Shown here: piece by piece, positions 55,371 to 63,597 of the stretch | Layout of the letters: every line of letters begins with the position of its first letter | Position numbering within the stretch: position 1 is the first letter of the stretch | From: Xenorhabdus thuongxuanensis | GTDB lineage: Bacteria > Pseudomonadota > Gammaproteobacteria > Enterobacterales > Enterobacteriaceae | Assembly (NCBI RefSeq): GCF_001908095.1 | Contig: NZ_MKGR01000004.1 | Span: 1 to 64,000 of the forward strand | Direction: 5' to 3' | Length of the DNA stretch: 64,000 nucleotides | Program-made: the position numbers and the translations under genes | Notes under the pieces: model-generated | The model's input: only the letters and a program-made list of their open reading frames with translations | What the model was told of the DNA's origin: nothing | Databases searched by the model: none

Positions 55371-58349
55371 TTAAAACTGGCTGGTCAAACTGAGTTTGAA
55401 GGTTCTGCCCGGCGCTGGAATCATCGAGCGCGTCAGCGGATCGAGATAGTAGCGGTTAGTTAGGTTTGTGCCAGTCAACTCCATTGATATAGAGGAAGTG
55501 ATCTGATAGCTAATATAGGCATCAACCGTAAATACCGGATTCCAGCGCATTGGGTTATTGGACTGTCCCTTATAAATATCTGGCAAGTCATTCATCAGCC
55601 ATTTTTCATCTTTGTTTTCTGCTTTGCTGTGGTAGAGCATTCGGCTGCCTAGCTCCAATTTTTCATCAAACAAGCGGCCGCCGACGGTCAGGTTAGCTGA
55701 GTATTTTGGCTGGATAGAAGTGCGTAAATAACCGCCAGGGAAACCACCATCAATACATTCAGGTATGCCATAACGATTTTGGGAATCCAGCCTCATGACA
55801 GAATTACTGTCACAGACCTTATTTTTCATGTTATAGACCAACCCCATATCGGCAAAGAAACTGCCGTTGTCGTAACGTGCCTGTAGTTCCAAACCAGCAA
55901 GTTTTTGTTTCTCTAATTGGGAGAATTTATAGGTGTTGTCCCTGTCGAACACATTTTCAATGATGGTGTTGTAATAGGAGAGTTTGATATCAGCATGGCG
56001 TTCAGCATCGACCAGTTGGCTGAAATCATAGACTAAGCCGATTTCCGCTGTTTTGGCTCGTTCAGGTTTGAATTTATGGCCTATTTTGTTGGTTGTAGAG
56101 CCTGAAAAACCGACGGTATCTTCAAAAATGCTGGGCATTCTTACCGCTTCGGCATAGCGGGCGTAGATACGGAAATCGTCAGTGACATAGGCCGTCGCGG
56201 AGAAAGTAGGTGACCAAGCGTGATCCTTACGTTTTGGTGCAGGTTCCCAAGGATCGTTAACAGCAGGGCCCGAAATTCCATTAGTATCAACTCTCTCACC
56301 GTATTCATATTTATAGACTTCTTTGCCACTTATTGGGTCGATAACCCTTTCATTCATATCCATTTGACCATTGAAATAGGGGTTACCGTTTTTACTGAGC
56401 TTGCCATTGCTAGGATCGTAATTCCAAGTGAATTTTTCGCTAACCATATTACGCTTTAGGCCATCACGTGAATTAATACGAGTTGTTTTAACCACAGGGT
56501 ATTCAGTTTTGAGTTTATTCATAAACGCAAGCCTCTCTGTGGGGCTCATTTTCAATATGTTGTTTGATTTTATAAATTGTTTTCTTTTTCTCTCCATATT
56601 AGCTTCTGTTTCGGTCATTGTTCGCCAATAACTCATTTCATGGCCAATGGTTTCTCGTTGTTTCTGATAACGGCTATCTCTTACGGCACGCCGTTCATTA
56701 AGCAAATCATCTTGGGACCAATAAGAAACGCGCTTGGCTCCTGCATTCAGCTCCAGCCATGAAGCTGGCCGCCAGTTAAAGTTAAAGGCGAGATTGATTT
56801 CCTGACGTTGTCCTTTCCGCGCCGGTGACTGGACTAAATATAGATTAGTTGAATTATAATCATCATTGGAATCAAGGCGTTCACGTTGGAAATTCCCCAT
56901 TAAAGTCAGCTCTAAACTAGGATGTAGGGTAAATTTATTGGAAAGATCGATACCCCAACGATTATTTTGAGAATGGGTGATAGCGGTATTGATCAATGTG
57001 CCATCGATATTGGCGTTTTTGCGCTCAAGGCCATCTTCCCAACGCCAGTCTCTGTCGACAGGGGTGCGCGGATATCCTCCGGCGGTATTGGTATTGCTGG
57101 TGGTGCGAGTTGTCCATAAGTTCATGTCGAAGTTGACATAGAGATTATTTTCAGGCTGCCACTTATAGGTCAGGTTGGCAGCTTTCTGGTGAACTTTCGC
57201 TAACGGCCATTGAGGAACTTTATTTTTTTCGGGTGTAACCCAGCCTAAGCGTGAAGGCATGATATCACCAAATTTCATATGGGTATTACGAAATCCCAAC
57301 TGTAGAGTCTGATCTTCGGTGAAACGCCAAGTATTTTTAATTAATACAGAACGCATTTCATTGGAAGTATTGGGAACTTCATTGCCGGGGCGATAGATGC
57401 GAGCAGCAAAAGGCAGATATGGGTCCAGTGTTGTCTGGACATTCTTCATGAGTTCCCTGTCATTTTCCGTAATGGGTTCATCATAGCGATAGGCGCCACC
57501 TTTTCCGGCAAAATAGTTACCCTGACGACGGTATGCATAGGCCAGCATTAGGTCAAAATATTCCTGCCGTGTTCCTAATGCGAAACGGAAGGCATTATCT
57601 TTGAAGCCAAACAGTTTATTGTCTTTCGATGAATGAGGAGTAACTTGCAACTCCGGATCGGTTTCAACCTTATTTTGGATAAAGTTAGGAATATCGCGGT
57701 AGTCTTGCCCCAATGATAGGGACGGTGTGCGCTCTCTCACTGAGTTGCTACTGGTTTCCAGTTTAGTATTGATGCCAAAAGTTTCCCCTTTCGGCACCAC
57801 ATCATCAATAGTTAATGTTTTGATGGATACAGCGCCGCCGACAGAACTTTTAATTCCACGGCTCAGTGAAGGACCCTTTTCGATTTCAATGCTACTGATT
57901 AAATTTGGATCGATGTAGTTACGGTTATTGGCTCCATTATAACCACGCCCTACGGTAATAGATTGTTCTGTGCCATCAATGGTGACGGGAATTCGCCCCT
58001 GTCCCTGAACGCCACGGATATTGATATCCAGAGCACCACTATTGCGGGCATCACCGCTATATACACCTACAGCACCTTTAATTAAATCGGCGGGAGAGGC
58101 CCCTTTGTAACGTTCTATCTGTTTTTTGCCGATGTAGATATTGGAGATATCTTTGTCATAGACTGCGTTATAACCCTCTTCATCTTTAGCGCTGTTATCC
58201 GTGACACGAATCTTGCCTAGATCGGTTTTGCTGTTTGAGGTTGTGACCGTGGGTTTAGATTCGGCAAATAGGGGGAAAGCTGTCAGTGAAAAGGCCAGTG
58301 ATAATGCAATTGTGATGGGGGTAAGCTGTGTTTTAACTCGATATACCAT
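55371..58349 (-). CDS. TonB-dependent outer-membrane receptor (heme/hemophilin type)
   Basis: A 992-residue receptor with a signal peptide (cleavage near AFPLFA). The plug domain has GKKQIERYKGASPADLIKGAVGV, NIRGVQGQGRIPVTIDG and DPNLISSIEIEKGPS. The 22-strand barrel ends in FKLSLTSQF with terminal Phe. VRMPSIFEDTVGF resembles the FRAP segment of heme/hemoglobin receptors but is altered, and a cysteine pair (VCDSN...PECIDG) sits in an extracellular-like loop. The ATG at 58349 has GGAG 6 bases upstream; the earlier ATG (58361) lacks one. It lies directly after the Slam-type gene, so the likely ligand is the secreted cargo protein or its heme. Siderophore uptake is the main alternative. Confidence 0.88.
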   Translation of the reverse strand: MVYRVKTQLTPITIALSLAFSLTAFPLFAESKPTVTTSNSKTDLGKIRVTDNSAKDEEGYNAVYDKDISNIYIGKKQIERYKGASPADLIKGAVGVYSGDARNSGALDINIRGVQGQGRIPVTIDGTEQSITVGRGYNGANNRNYIDPNLISSIEIEKGPSLSRGIKSSVGGAVSIKTLTIDDVVPKGETFGINTKLETSSNSVRERTPSLSLGQDYRDIPNFIQNKVETDPELQVTPHSSKDNKLFGFKDNAFRFALGTRQEYFDLMLAYAYRRQGNYFAGKGGAYRYDEPITENDRELMKNVQTTLDPYLPFAARIYRPGNEVPNTSNEMRSVLIKNTWRFTEDQTLQLGFRNTHMKFGDIMPSRLGWVTPEKNKVPQWPLAKVHQKAANLTYKWQPENNLYVNFDMNLWTTRTTSNTNTAGGYPRTPVDRDWRWEDGLERKNANIDGTLINTAITHSQNNRWGIDLSNKFTLHPSLELTLMGNFQRERLDSNDDYNSTNLYLVQSPARKGQRQEINLAFNFNWRPASWLELNAGAKRVSYWSQDDLLNERRAVRDSRYQKQRETIGHEMSYWRTMTETEANMERKRKQFIKSNNILKMSPTERLAFMNKLKTEYPVVKTTRINSRDGLKRNMVSEKFTWNYDPSNGKLSKNGNPYFNGQMDMNERVIDPISGKEVYKYEYGERVDTNGISGPAVNDPWEPAPKRKDHAWSPTFSATAYVTDDFRIYARYAEAVRMPSIFEDTVGFSGSTTNKIGHKFKPERAKTAEIGLVYDFSQLVDAERHADIKLSYYNTIIENVFDRDNTYKFSQLEKQKLAGLELQARYDNGSFFADMGLVYNMKNKVCDSNSVMRLDSQNRYGIPECIDGGFPGGYLRTSIQPKYSANLTVGGRLFDEKLELGSRMLYHSKAENKDEKWLMNDLPDIYKGQSNNPMRWNPVFTVDAYISYQITSSISMELTGTNLTNRYYLDPLTRSMIPAPGRTFKLSLTSQF

Positions 58350-58366
58350 TGATGTCTCCATTTTGA

Positions 58367-59836
58367 TTAAAAATACTTTTCTAGCCTGATTAGCACTTCG
58401 TTTTTGTTATAGCTGTACAGCCAATCCACATTGCTGTGATTACGTCGATGGCGGAAAGTGAAAGAAGGTGTCATCCCCCATATTTCAGCGGCGGGCACTT
58501 TAATGACAGCGCTGTAAATTTGCTCATTATCCTGGCGTGTGGCTCTCAACATTGGGCTATAAGCACCAAAATGACGTTTTTTCAGTGTGGCAAACAGTGA
58601 ACCGTTGATACCGGGATAGATCTGTCCGGCAATCCCTGTCCGAATTCCCCATTGCTGATAGCGATCCTCGGCATACTGATTGTTGTCGCGATAAACCCAA
58701 TCTCCGCCGCCAAACAGGACAACGTCTTTGCTAATAGAATGGAACAGGGTGAGGTAGGCTGAGGTAAAACTGCCATCTTTCCGGCGGAGACTTTGCTGAT
58801 GGTGTATCTGCTTATGCTCGAGTTCAACATTAAGGACTGTTTGGGAAGTAAACGCCCATCGCCATTCTGTTTTGGCGCCTGTAGCACGGTAATAGGTATC
58901 ACTTGCTCGTTGTTTATATTCAAACAGGGGACCAAAAGAGAAATCGTGGCTTTTGCTTTTATAGTTGTACCCACCAATCAGCAGAAATGTATTTTCGTTC
59001 TCATCGTGGTAATCACGATAGTTTTCGCCGTAAATCAGGCCACGGCCAAAAATACCGTGATGGCCAAAAAGTTGATAGCGCCGACTTAATGTTGCGTCAT
59101 AAGACATGCCCCATGCTTTGATGGCTTTTGGTGTGTGCTGCGTTTCATGGCATGTATTTCTTAAATACTTCCGGCAAATGGTCTTATCGGAAGACATATT
59201 AACGTTATCGTTATAAGCGTAACCGACTGAGAAAGAGCCACGCCAACTGTTTCTCAGCTCTATCGCTTCCAGATAGCTGTTAATATTTTTCAACACAATT
59301 TCTGGTAGCTTTTGTGCTGTATACAATTCGGTAAACAGTTGCCCGGCTTCCTGATTTTTATGATCCTCAAAATAGACGCGGGCCAGTTCCAGTTCGATAC
59401 GGGGAAAATCGGGTTGTTGACTCAGAATTTGTTGATAATGATAGGTGGCGAGATCTAAATCCCCCTCAAGACGTGCCAGCCCACCTTGAGCAAAATTGAC
59501 CAACATAACATCATGTCCCTGCAATTTTTTATAAGCCTCAAGAAAACGTCTGACGTCTGACCATTGTTGATGGTTAATGGCCAGGAATAGTGCTTGGCCA
59601 ATATCATTAATATTGTTTTCGACCTGAAACGTTTGCCCATTAATGACAATCAATGAAGCATTATTTTCAACAAAAATAGGATCTGGTGTAATCAGGTTGG
59701 TCTCATTTTCCTGTTGATTATGCTGTGCTTCTTGCCAGATTTTCCGTGGGGTATCTTCATCGGCATAAACGGGTAGGGAGAAGCATAGAGCCATAAGTGC
59801 CGTTGATAATATTGGCGTAATTCTATTCTTAGACAT
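58367..59836 (-). CDS. Type XI secretion (Slam/DUF560) outer-membrane protein, copy 1
   Basis: A 489-residue protein. A signal peptide (cut after VYA) precedes an N-terminal TPR-like domain (about 60-200; e.g. LARLEGDLDLATYHYQQILSQQPDFPRIELELARVYFEDHKNQEA). A C-terminal beta barrel (about 205-489) ends LIRLEKYF with the terminal Phe insertion signal. This is the architecture of Slam, NilB and HrpB-like secretors that move lipoproteins or soluble hemophilin-like proteins across the outer membrane. The cargo gene is just upstream; TBDR and tonB follow. X. nematophila HrpB is my best recollection of an orthologue; unverified. Confidence 0.9.
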   Translation of the reverse strand: MSKNRITPILSTALMALCFSLPVYADEDTPRKIWQEAQHNQQENETNLITPDPIFVENNASLIVINGQTFQVENNINDIGQALFLAINHQQWSDVRRFLEAYKKLQGHDVMLVNFAQGGLARLEGDLDLATYHYQQILSQQPDFPRIELELARVYFEDHKNQEAGQLFTELYTAQKLPEIVLKNINSYLEAIELRNSWRGSFSVGYAYNDNVNMSSDKTICRKYLRNTCHETQHTPKAIKAWGMSYDATLSRRYQLFGHHGIFGRGLIYGENYRDYHDENENTFLLIGGYNYKSKSHDFSFGPLFEYKQRASDTYYRATGAKTEWRWAFTSQTVLNVELEHKQIHHQQSLRRKDGSFTSAYLTLFHSISKDVVLFGGGDWVYRDNNQYAEDRYQQWGIRTGIAGQIYPGINGSLFATLKKRHFGAYSPMLRATRQDNEQIYSAVIKVPAAEIWGMTPSFTFRHRRNHSNVDWLYSYNKNEVLIRLEKYF

Positions 59837-59878
59837 TGGGAAACCAGATCACAAGGCGCATATTATTCGAAATAAAAA

Positions 59879-59912
59879 CAGAGAACAGCGCCAAAAACAG
59901 CACTGTTCTCTG
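59879..59912 (-). terminator. Intercistronic hairpin between cargo 1 and secretor 1
   Basis: CAGAGAACAG and CTGTTCTCTG form a perfect 10-bp stem with a 14-base loop, 12 bases after the cargo stop. On the minus strand it is followed by TGTTTTTATTTCG, a terminator-like T stretch. It probably lets most transcripts end after the cargo gene while some continue to the secretor. A similar element occurs at 63557-63586. Confidence 0.75.
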
Positions 59913-59924
59913 AAAGATTAATGA

Positions 59925-60665
59925 TTACTGTTTAGAACCACCGAAAGCGGTATCTTTGGATCTGTCATCTTCAAATGTGGTGTATCCAGCTAGGCTGGAT
60001 GCACTGTCACCAAAGAAGTGACCATTGGTTGTTCCAACCAAATCATCAGTTATGGCTATGCCTTCGAATTTAGCATCAGAGCCGATACTGGCATCAATAT
60101 CGATTGTCATCGCGGTATTTGCCATGGAACCGACCAGAGTTTTCTCACCAAAGTCTGCGGTAAATGTACCGGACAAGGCATTATCACCGCTGTACTGGTT
60201 AATACCTGTCACCGTATAAGTTGCTGTTCCGTCTGTTGGAATATTGGTAGTGATATCCTTACCTGCATAATAAACGGTGTGGGAATCATCCGATGTCTGG
60301 CCAGTTGACCATTCACCGAAGTAAACGTCAGCATTGGCAACTTTGCTGAAATGGAATACACCCATACCACCATGAGAGCCTGGTGCACCTGCTCTTGAGA
60401 TGTTATGAATCCCATTACTGTCCGTTGGGGCCATGCGAGTCAAGCCAGAAAAACCAATGAGTTTTCCTCCACCGATTGAACTGACCCCAATGCCAGGGTC
60501 GCCACTCGCACCACCATGTGAATTTGAACCCGTTTCGGTTGCACCAACCTTAACATATGATGGCGTGCTTATTTGACTCTGCCCAAAACCGACTTCTGCC
60601 TGAGCCTGTGCCATAAATCCCAATGTGCCTAAAGCGGTGATTAATACGTTCAACTTTTTCATCAT
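59925..60665 (-). CDS. Secreted hemophilin-like type XI cargo protein, copy 1
   Basis: A 246-residue protein with a Sec signal peptide (cleavage after AQAQA). There is no lipobox and no cysteine anywhere, so it should be released rather than lipid-anchored. The N-terminal half is Gly/Ser/His-rich (NSHGG, GSHGGMGVFHF), a plausible heme-binding handle domain. The C-terminal half is a small beta-barrel-like domain (YTVTGINQYSG, LSGTFTADFGEKTLVGSM) ending DRSKDTAFGGSKQ, the part recognised by Slam-type OMPs. It matches the architecture of hemophilins (HrpC of Xenorhabdus, HphA of Acinetobacter). A Fur box lies upstream. Confidence 0.85.
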   Translation of the reverse strand: MMKKLNVLITALGTLGFMAQAQAEVGFGQSQISTPSYVKVGATETGSNSHGGASGDPGIGVSSIGGGKLIGFSGLTRMAPTDSNGIHNISRAGAPGSHGGMGVFHFSKVANADVYFGEWSTGQTSDDSHTVYYAGKDITTNIPTDGTATYTVTGINQYSGDNALSGTFTADFGEKTLVGSMANTAMTIDIDASIGSDAKFEGIAITDDLVGTTNGHFFGDSASSLAGYTTFEDDRSKDTAFGGSKQ

Positions 60666-60752
60666 TATCCTCGTTTGGAATGGGGGATCCCTCGTTACCC
60701 AATCTTAAAAACGGCCTGATCTATCGCGCGAGAAAAACGTACACCGTTCAAA

Positions 60753-60779
60753 TGATAATGTAAATGATAATTATTATTA
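60753..60779 (-). promoter_or_regulatory. Fur box(es) in the cargo 1 promoter region
   Basis: TGATAAT-T-ATTATTA at 60765-60779 matches the 7-1-7 Fur consensus at 14 of 15 positions. A further TGATAAT at 60753-60759 overlaps to give a typical extended Fur site. It lies about 100 bases before the cargo start. Iron-loaded Fur should repress the whole cargo-secretor-receptor-tonB transcript. Confidence 0.85.
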
Positions 60780-61229
60780 TTTATTTGACTGGTAATAGGA
60801 TTTATTAGCCAATATCTTTTTTTATTTTATTGATTTTTATTTTATTTTTTTCCTCTTGGAGAGGATTTGGACTATCTACTTTTTTGTTGAAAATGTGAGG
60901 TTGGTAGATTTTATTTATTGAAGCTATTTTGTTATTAACAAATTAATTAGCATTAAAAAAATTTCCGGTGTAATTAAATTAGTAGGGTTTATGTAACCAT
61001 TTATATAATTAACCAGAATTAATACATGTATTTTATGTGGATAAATATCCATATCTTGTTGTGGAAAATGATTAGTTATGATGAAATTTGAGAGCAAAGA
61101 ACCAATCAAATAAATTTTTACCCATATCTTTATTTTCTGCATTGCAGGAAGCTGCCATTTAAAAGAATAAAGGGTATATCAGTTTTCATATATCTATATG
61201 GCTGAAAAAAGCCTAATTGGAGATGTATT
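60780..61229. other. AT-rich intergenic region between cargo 1 and the GNAT gene
   Basis: No credible gene. An AT-rich region with a polypyrimidine-rich stretch near 60815-60860. It carries the promoter of the rightward GNAT gene, but no clear consensus pair stands out. Confidence 0.5.
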
Positions 61230-61994
61230 ATGGAAGCAAAAATTGTTATTCAATCTGCTGAAGAAAGGACAGATTTTGGTAATGAAATAGAGGTTATTAT
61301 TGATAATAATTGGCCCCTATTTATGAATTATGATGCAGTAGCTGAAAAACATTGGCACAAATTATATGAGTTGGGTTTTAGTCGCTTTCAAAAACTTGCC
61401 ATTTTGCAACAGGGGAACGAAGAGCGTCTTATTGGCTTACTGAACTCAATTCCTTTTCCTTTGGAAAATAGTTCATTAGATCAATTGCCTGATGAAGGCT
61501 GGGATGCTGTATTTGACGCTGGTGGAAAAGCTAAGGGAAAGGTTCAAGCCAACATGGTATCTGCCCTGAGTGTGACGGTTGATCCTGCGTTCCGCGGGCA
61601 AAATATTCCTGCTTTATTGATTAACAGTTTGAAACAGACTGCCCGAAATGAAGGCTTGCAGGGGCTGGTTGTTCCTGTCAGGCCGAGTTTGAAAAGCCAA
61701 TATCCCCTACAAGATTTTATCGAATACTGTGGTTGGAAAAATGATAAAGGTGAGCCGTTTGATCCGTGGATCCGCACCCATTGTCGATTAGGTGCCAAAA
61801 TCATCAAGCCTGCCCTGCGTTCCATGGATATTTATGGCACCCTGGAACAGTGGCAAGAATGGACAGGCATGAAGTTTCCGCAAAGCGGGGAATACGTCAT
61901 TCCAGGTGGCCTGGTACCATTGGTGGTGGATGCTGAAAAACAGATGGCTTATTACATTGAACCTAATTTGTGGATGTACCACAGCCTTGATTAA
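61230..61994 (+). CDS. GNAT-family N-acetyltransferase
   Basis: A 254-residue protein with a central GNAT fold. The acetyl-CoA loop is in VTVDPAFRGQNIPALLINSLKQTAR (near residues 111-135), followed by GLQGLVVPVRPSLKSQYP. Substrate is unknown. It has GGAG 8 bases before the ATG and looks independently transcribed. It lies between the two secretion modules and its last 4 bases overlap the convergent secretor 2 stop. Whether it modifies cargo or an unrelated target cannot be told from sequence. Confidence 0.75.
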   Translation: MEAKIVIQSAEERTDFGNEIEVIIDNNWPLFMNYDAVAEKHWHKLYELGFSRFQKLAILQQGNEERLIGLLNSIPFPLENSSLDQLPDEGWDAVFDAGGKAKGKVQANMVSALSVTVDPAFRGQNIPALLINSLKQTARNEGLQGLVVPVRPSLKSQYPLQDFIEYCGWKNDKGEPFDPWIRTHCRLGAKIIKPALRSMDIYGTLEQWQEWTGMKFPQSGEYVIPGGLVPLVVDAEKQMAYYIEPNLWMYHSLD

Positions 61995-63478
61995 AAATAT
62001 TTCTCTAACTGTATCTGTACTTCGTTTTTATCGTAACTGTATAACCAGTTTACATTACTGCGATTGTGTCGATGGTGGAAAGTTAAAGATGGTGTCATGC
62101 CCAATATCTTAGCGGCAGGAAATTTAATGGCGGCAGTATAGATTTGTTCATTATCTTGGCGTCTGGCACCCAATAATGGGCTGTAAGCGCCGAAGCGTTG
62201 TTTTCTCAGTGTGACAAGCAACGAGCCATTAATGCGGGAATAAAGTTGTCCAGCTATTCCCGCACTTATTCCCCATTGTTGATAGCGAGCCGTCGGTTGT
62301 TGATTATTTCGATAGCTCCAATTGCCACCACCAAACAGAACTAATTTATCATTGATGGCATGAGATAGGCTGAAATAGGATGAGGAAAGTTCGCCGTCTT
62401 TCCTGCGGTAAAGTGGCTGATAACTCAATTTTTTATGTCCAAGTTCAACATTAAGGGCGGTTTGTTCGGTGATAGTCCACTGCCATTCTATTTTGGCACC
62501 GATGGCATGGTATTCGGTATTTCCTGCACGCTGTTGATATTCGAATAGGGGGCCAAAGGAGAAATCATGGCTCCTGTTTTTGTAGCTGTAGCCACTGATC
62601 AGCAGGAACATATTTTCGTTTTCGTCGTGATAATTGGGATAATTTTCACCATAAATCAGGCCTTGGCCAAAAATGCCGTGATGGCCGACAAGCGGGTAAC
62701 GTCGGCTTAAGGTAGCGCTGTAAGTTCCACCCCATGCTTTGATAGGTTTTGGCACGCCACGTTCAATTATGCACTTTCCCTTTATGGAACGTAGGCAGAT
62801 TGGTTTCTGATTTGGAGACATATTTATATTATCGTCATAGGCATAGCCAAATAAGAATGAACCGCTCCAATCATTTCTTAAGGTTATTGCAGCCAGATAA
62901 CGGTCAATATTCTTCAAGACCATTTCTGGTAACTGATATTGTTTACTGATTTCTTTAAATAACTGCGCGGATTCTTGGTTTTTGTGATCTTCAAAATAAA
63001 TACGAGCCAGTTCCAGTTTAATGCGGGTAAAATTCGGTTTTTGACGTAGGATCTTTTGATAATAAGAGGTAGCAAGCGTTAAATTCCCTTTAAGATGTGC
63101 CAGCCTGCCTTGAGCAAAATCGCTGAGTAATGGATCGTACCCAGGAATTTTTTGATAAATCGGCAGAAGGCGTCTGACGTCTTGCCACTGCTGATGGTTA
63201 ATGGCAAAGTACAGTGCTTGACTAATATCCTTAAGATTGTTTTCAACTTTAAATTCTTGTCCATGAGTCACGGTTAATGAGAAGCGATCTTTTATAGAAA
63301 TGGAATTTAGAACTTTATTTTCCTGTTTATTGTATTGTTGATTATATCGTGCTCTTTGCCAAATCTTGTGGTTAATATCTTCATTGGCACAAACTGCCGG
63401 TGACAGGAATGAGATCAGCAGTACTATAAGTAATATTGGAAGTATTTCCTTTTCAGTCACTTTTTTCTGATCAGACAT
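61991..63478 (-). CDS. Type XI secretion (Slam/DUF560) outer-membrane protein, copy 2
   Basis: A 495-residue paralogue of the protein at 58367-59836, alignable end to end: QALYFAINHQQWQDVRR, FTRIKLELARIYFEDHKNQES, HGIFGQGLIYGENY, RRQDNEQIYTAAIKFPAA, terminal QIQLEKYF. Signal peptide cleaved near AVCA. The N-terminal TPR-like domain has diverged more than the barrel, as would be expected if it reads a different cargo. I use the ATG at 63478 (MSDQKK, aligning with MSKNR of copy 1) rather than 63523. It is not followed by its own receptor. Confidence 0.88.
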   Translation of the reverse strand: MSDQKKVTEKEILPILLIVLLISFLSPAVCANEDINHKIWQRARYNQQYNKQENKVLNSISIKDRFSLTVTHGQEFKVENNLKDISQALYFAINHQQWQDVRRLLPIYQKIPGYDPLLSDFAQGRLAHLKGNLTLATSYYQKILRQKPNFTRIKLELARIYFEDHKNQESAQLFKEISKQYQLPEMVLKNIDRYLAAITLRNDWSGSFLFGYAYDDNINMSPNQKPICLRSIKGKCIIERGVPKPIKAWGGTYSATLSRRYPLVGHHGIFGQGLIYGENYPNYHDENENMFLLISGYSYKNRSHDFSFGPLFEYQQRAGNTEYHAIGAKIEWQWTITEQTALNVELGHKKLSYQPLYRRKDGELSSSYFSLSHAINDKLVLFGGGNWSYRNNQQPTARYQQWGISAGIAGQLYSRINGSLLVTLRKQRFGAYSPLLGARRQDNEQIYTAAIKFPAAKILGMTPSLTFHHRHNRSNVNWLYSYDKNEVQIQLEKYF

Positions 63479-63556
63479 AGTAAAACCCGATTCATAAGGC
63501 CCATATTTATTTGAGATAAACAAGTTGGAAATAAATAGGGTAAAGAAGATGAAGAG

Positions 63557-63586
63557 GAAAACAGTGCCAAAAATGACACTGTTTTC
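63557..63586 (-). terminator. Intercistronic hairpin between cargo 2 and secretor 2
   Basis: GAAAACAGTG and CACTGTTTTC form a perfect 10-bp stem with a 10-base loop, 11 bases after the cargo 2 stop. It is the same position, size and partial sequence as the copy 1 hairpin (59879-59912). Confidence 0.7.
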
Positions 63587-63597
63587 TGGGGAATTAA

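Noticed and set aside
60924-61142. 72-codon AT-rich ORF upstream of the GNAT gene (minus strand)
   Set aside because: Low-complexity I/L/N-rich translation typical of AT-rich spacers; no start signal or homology recognised.
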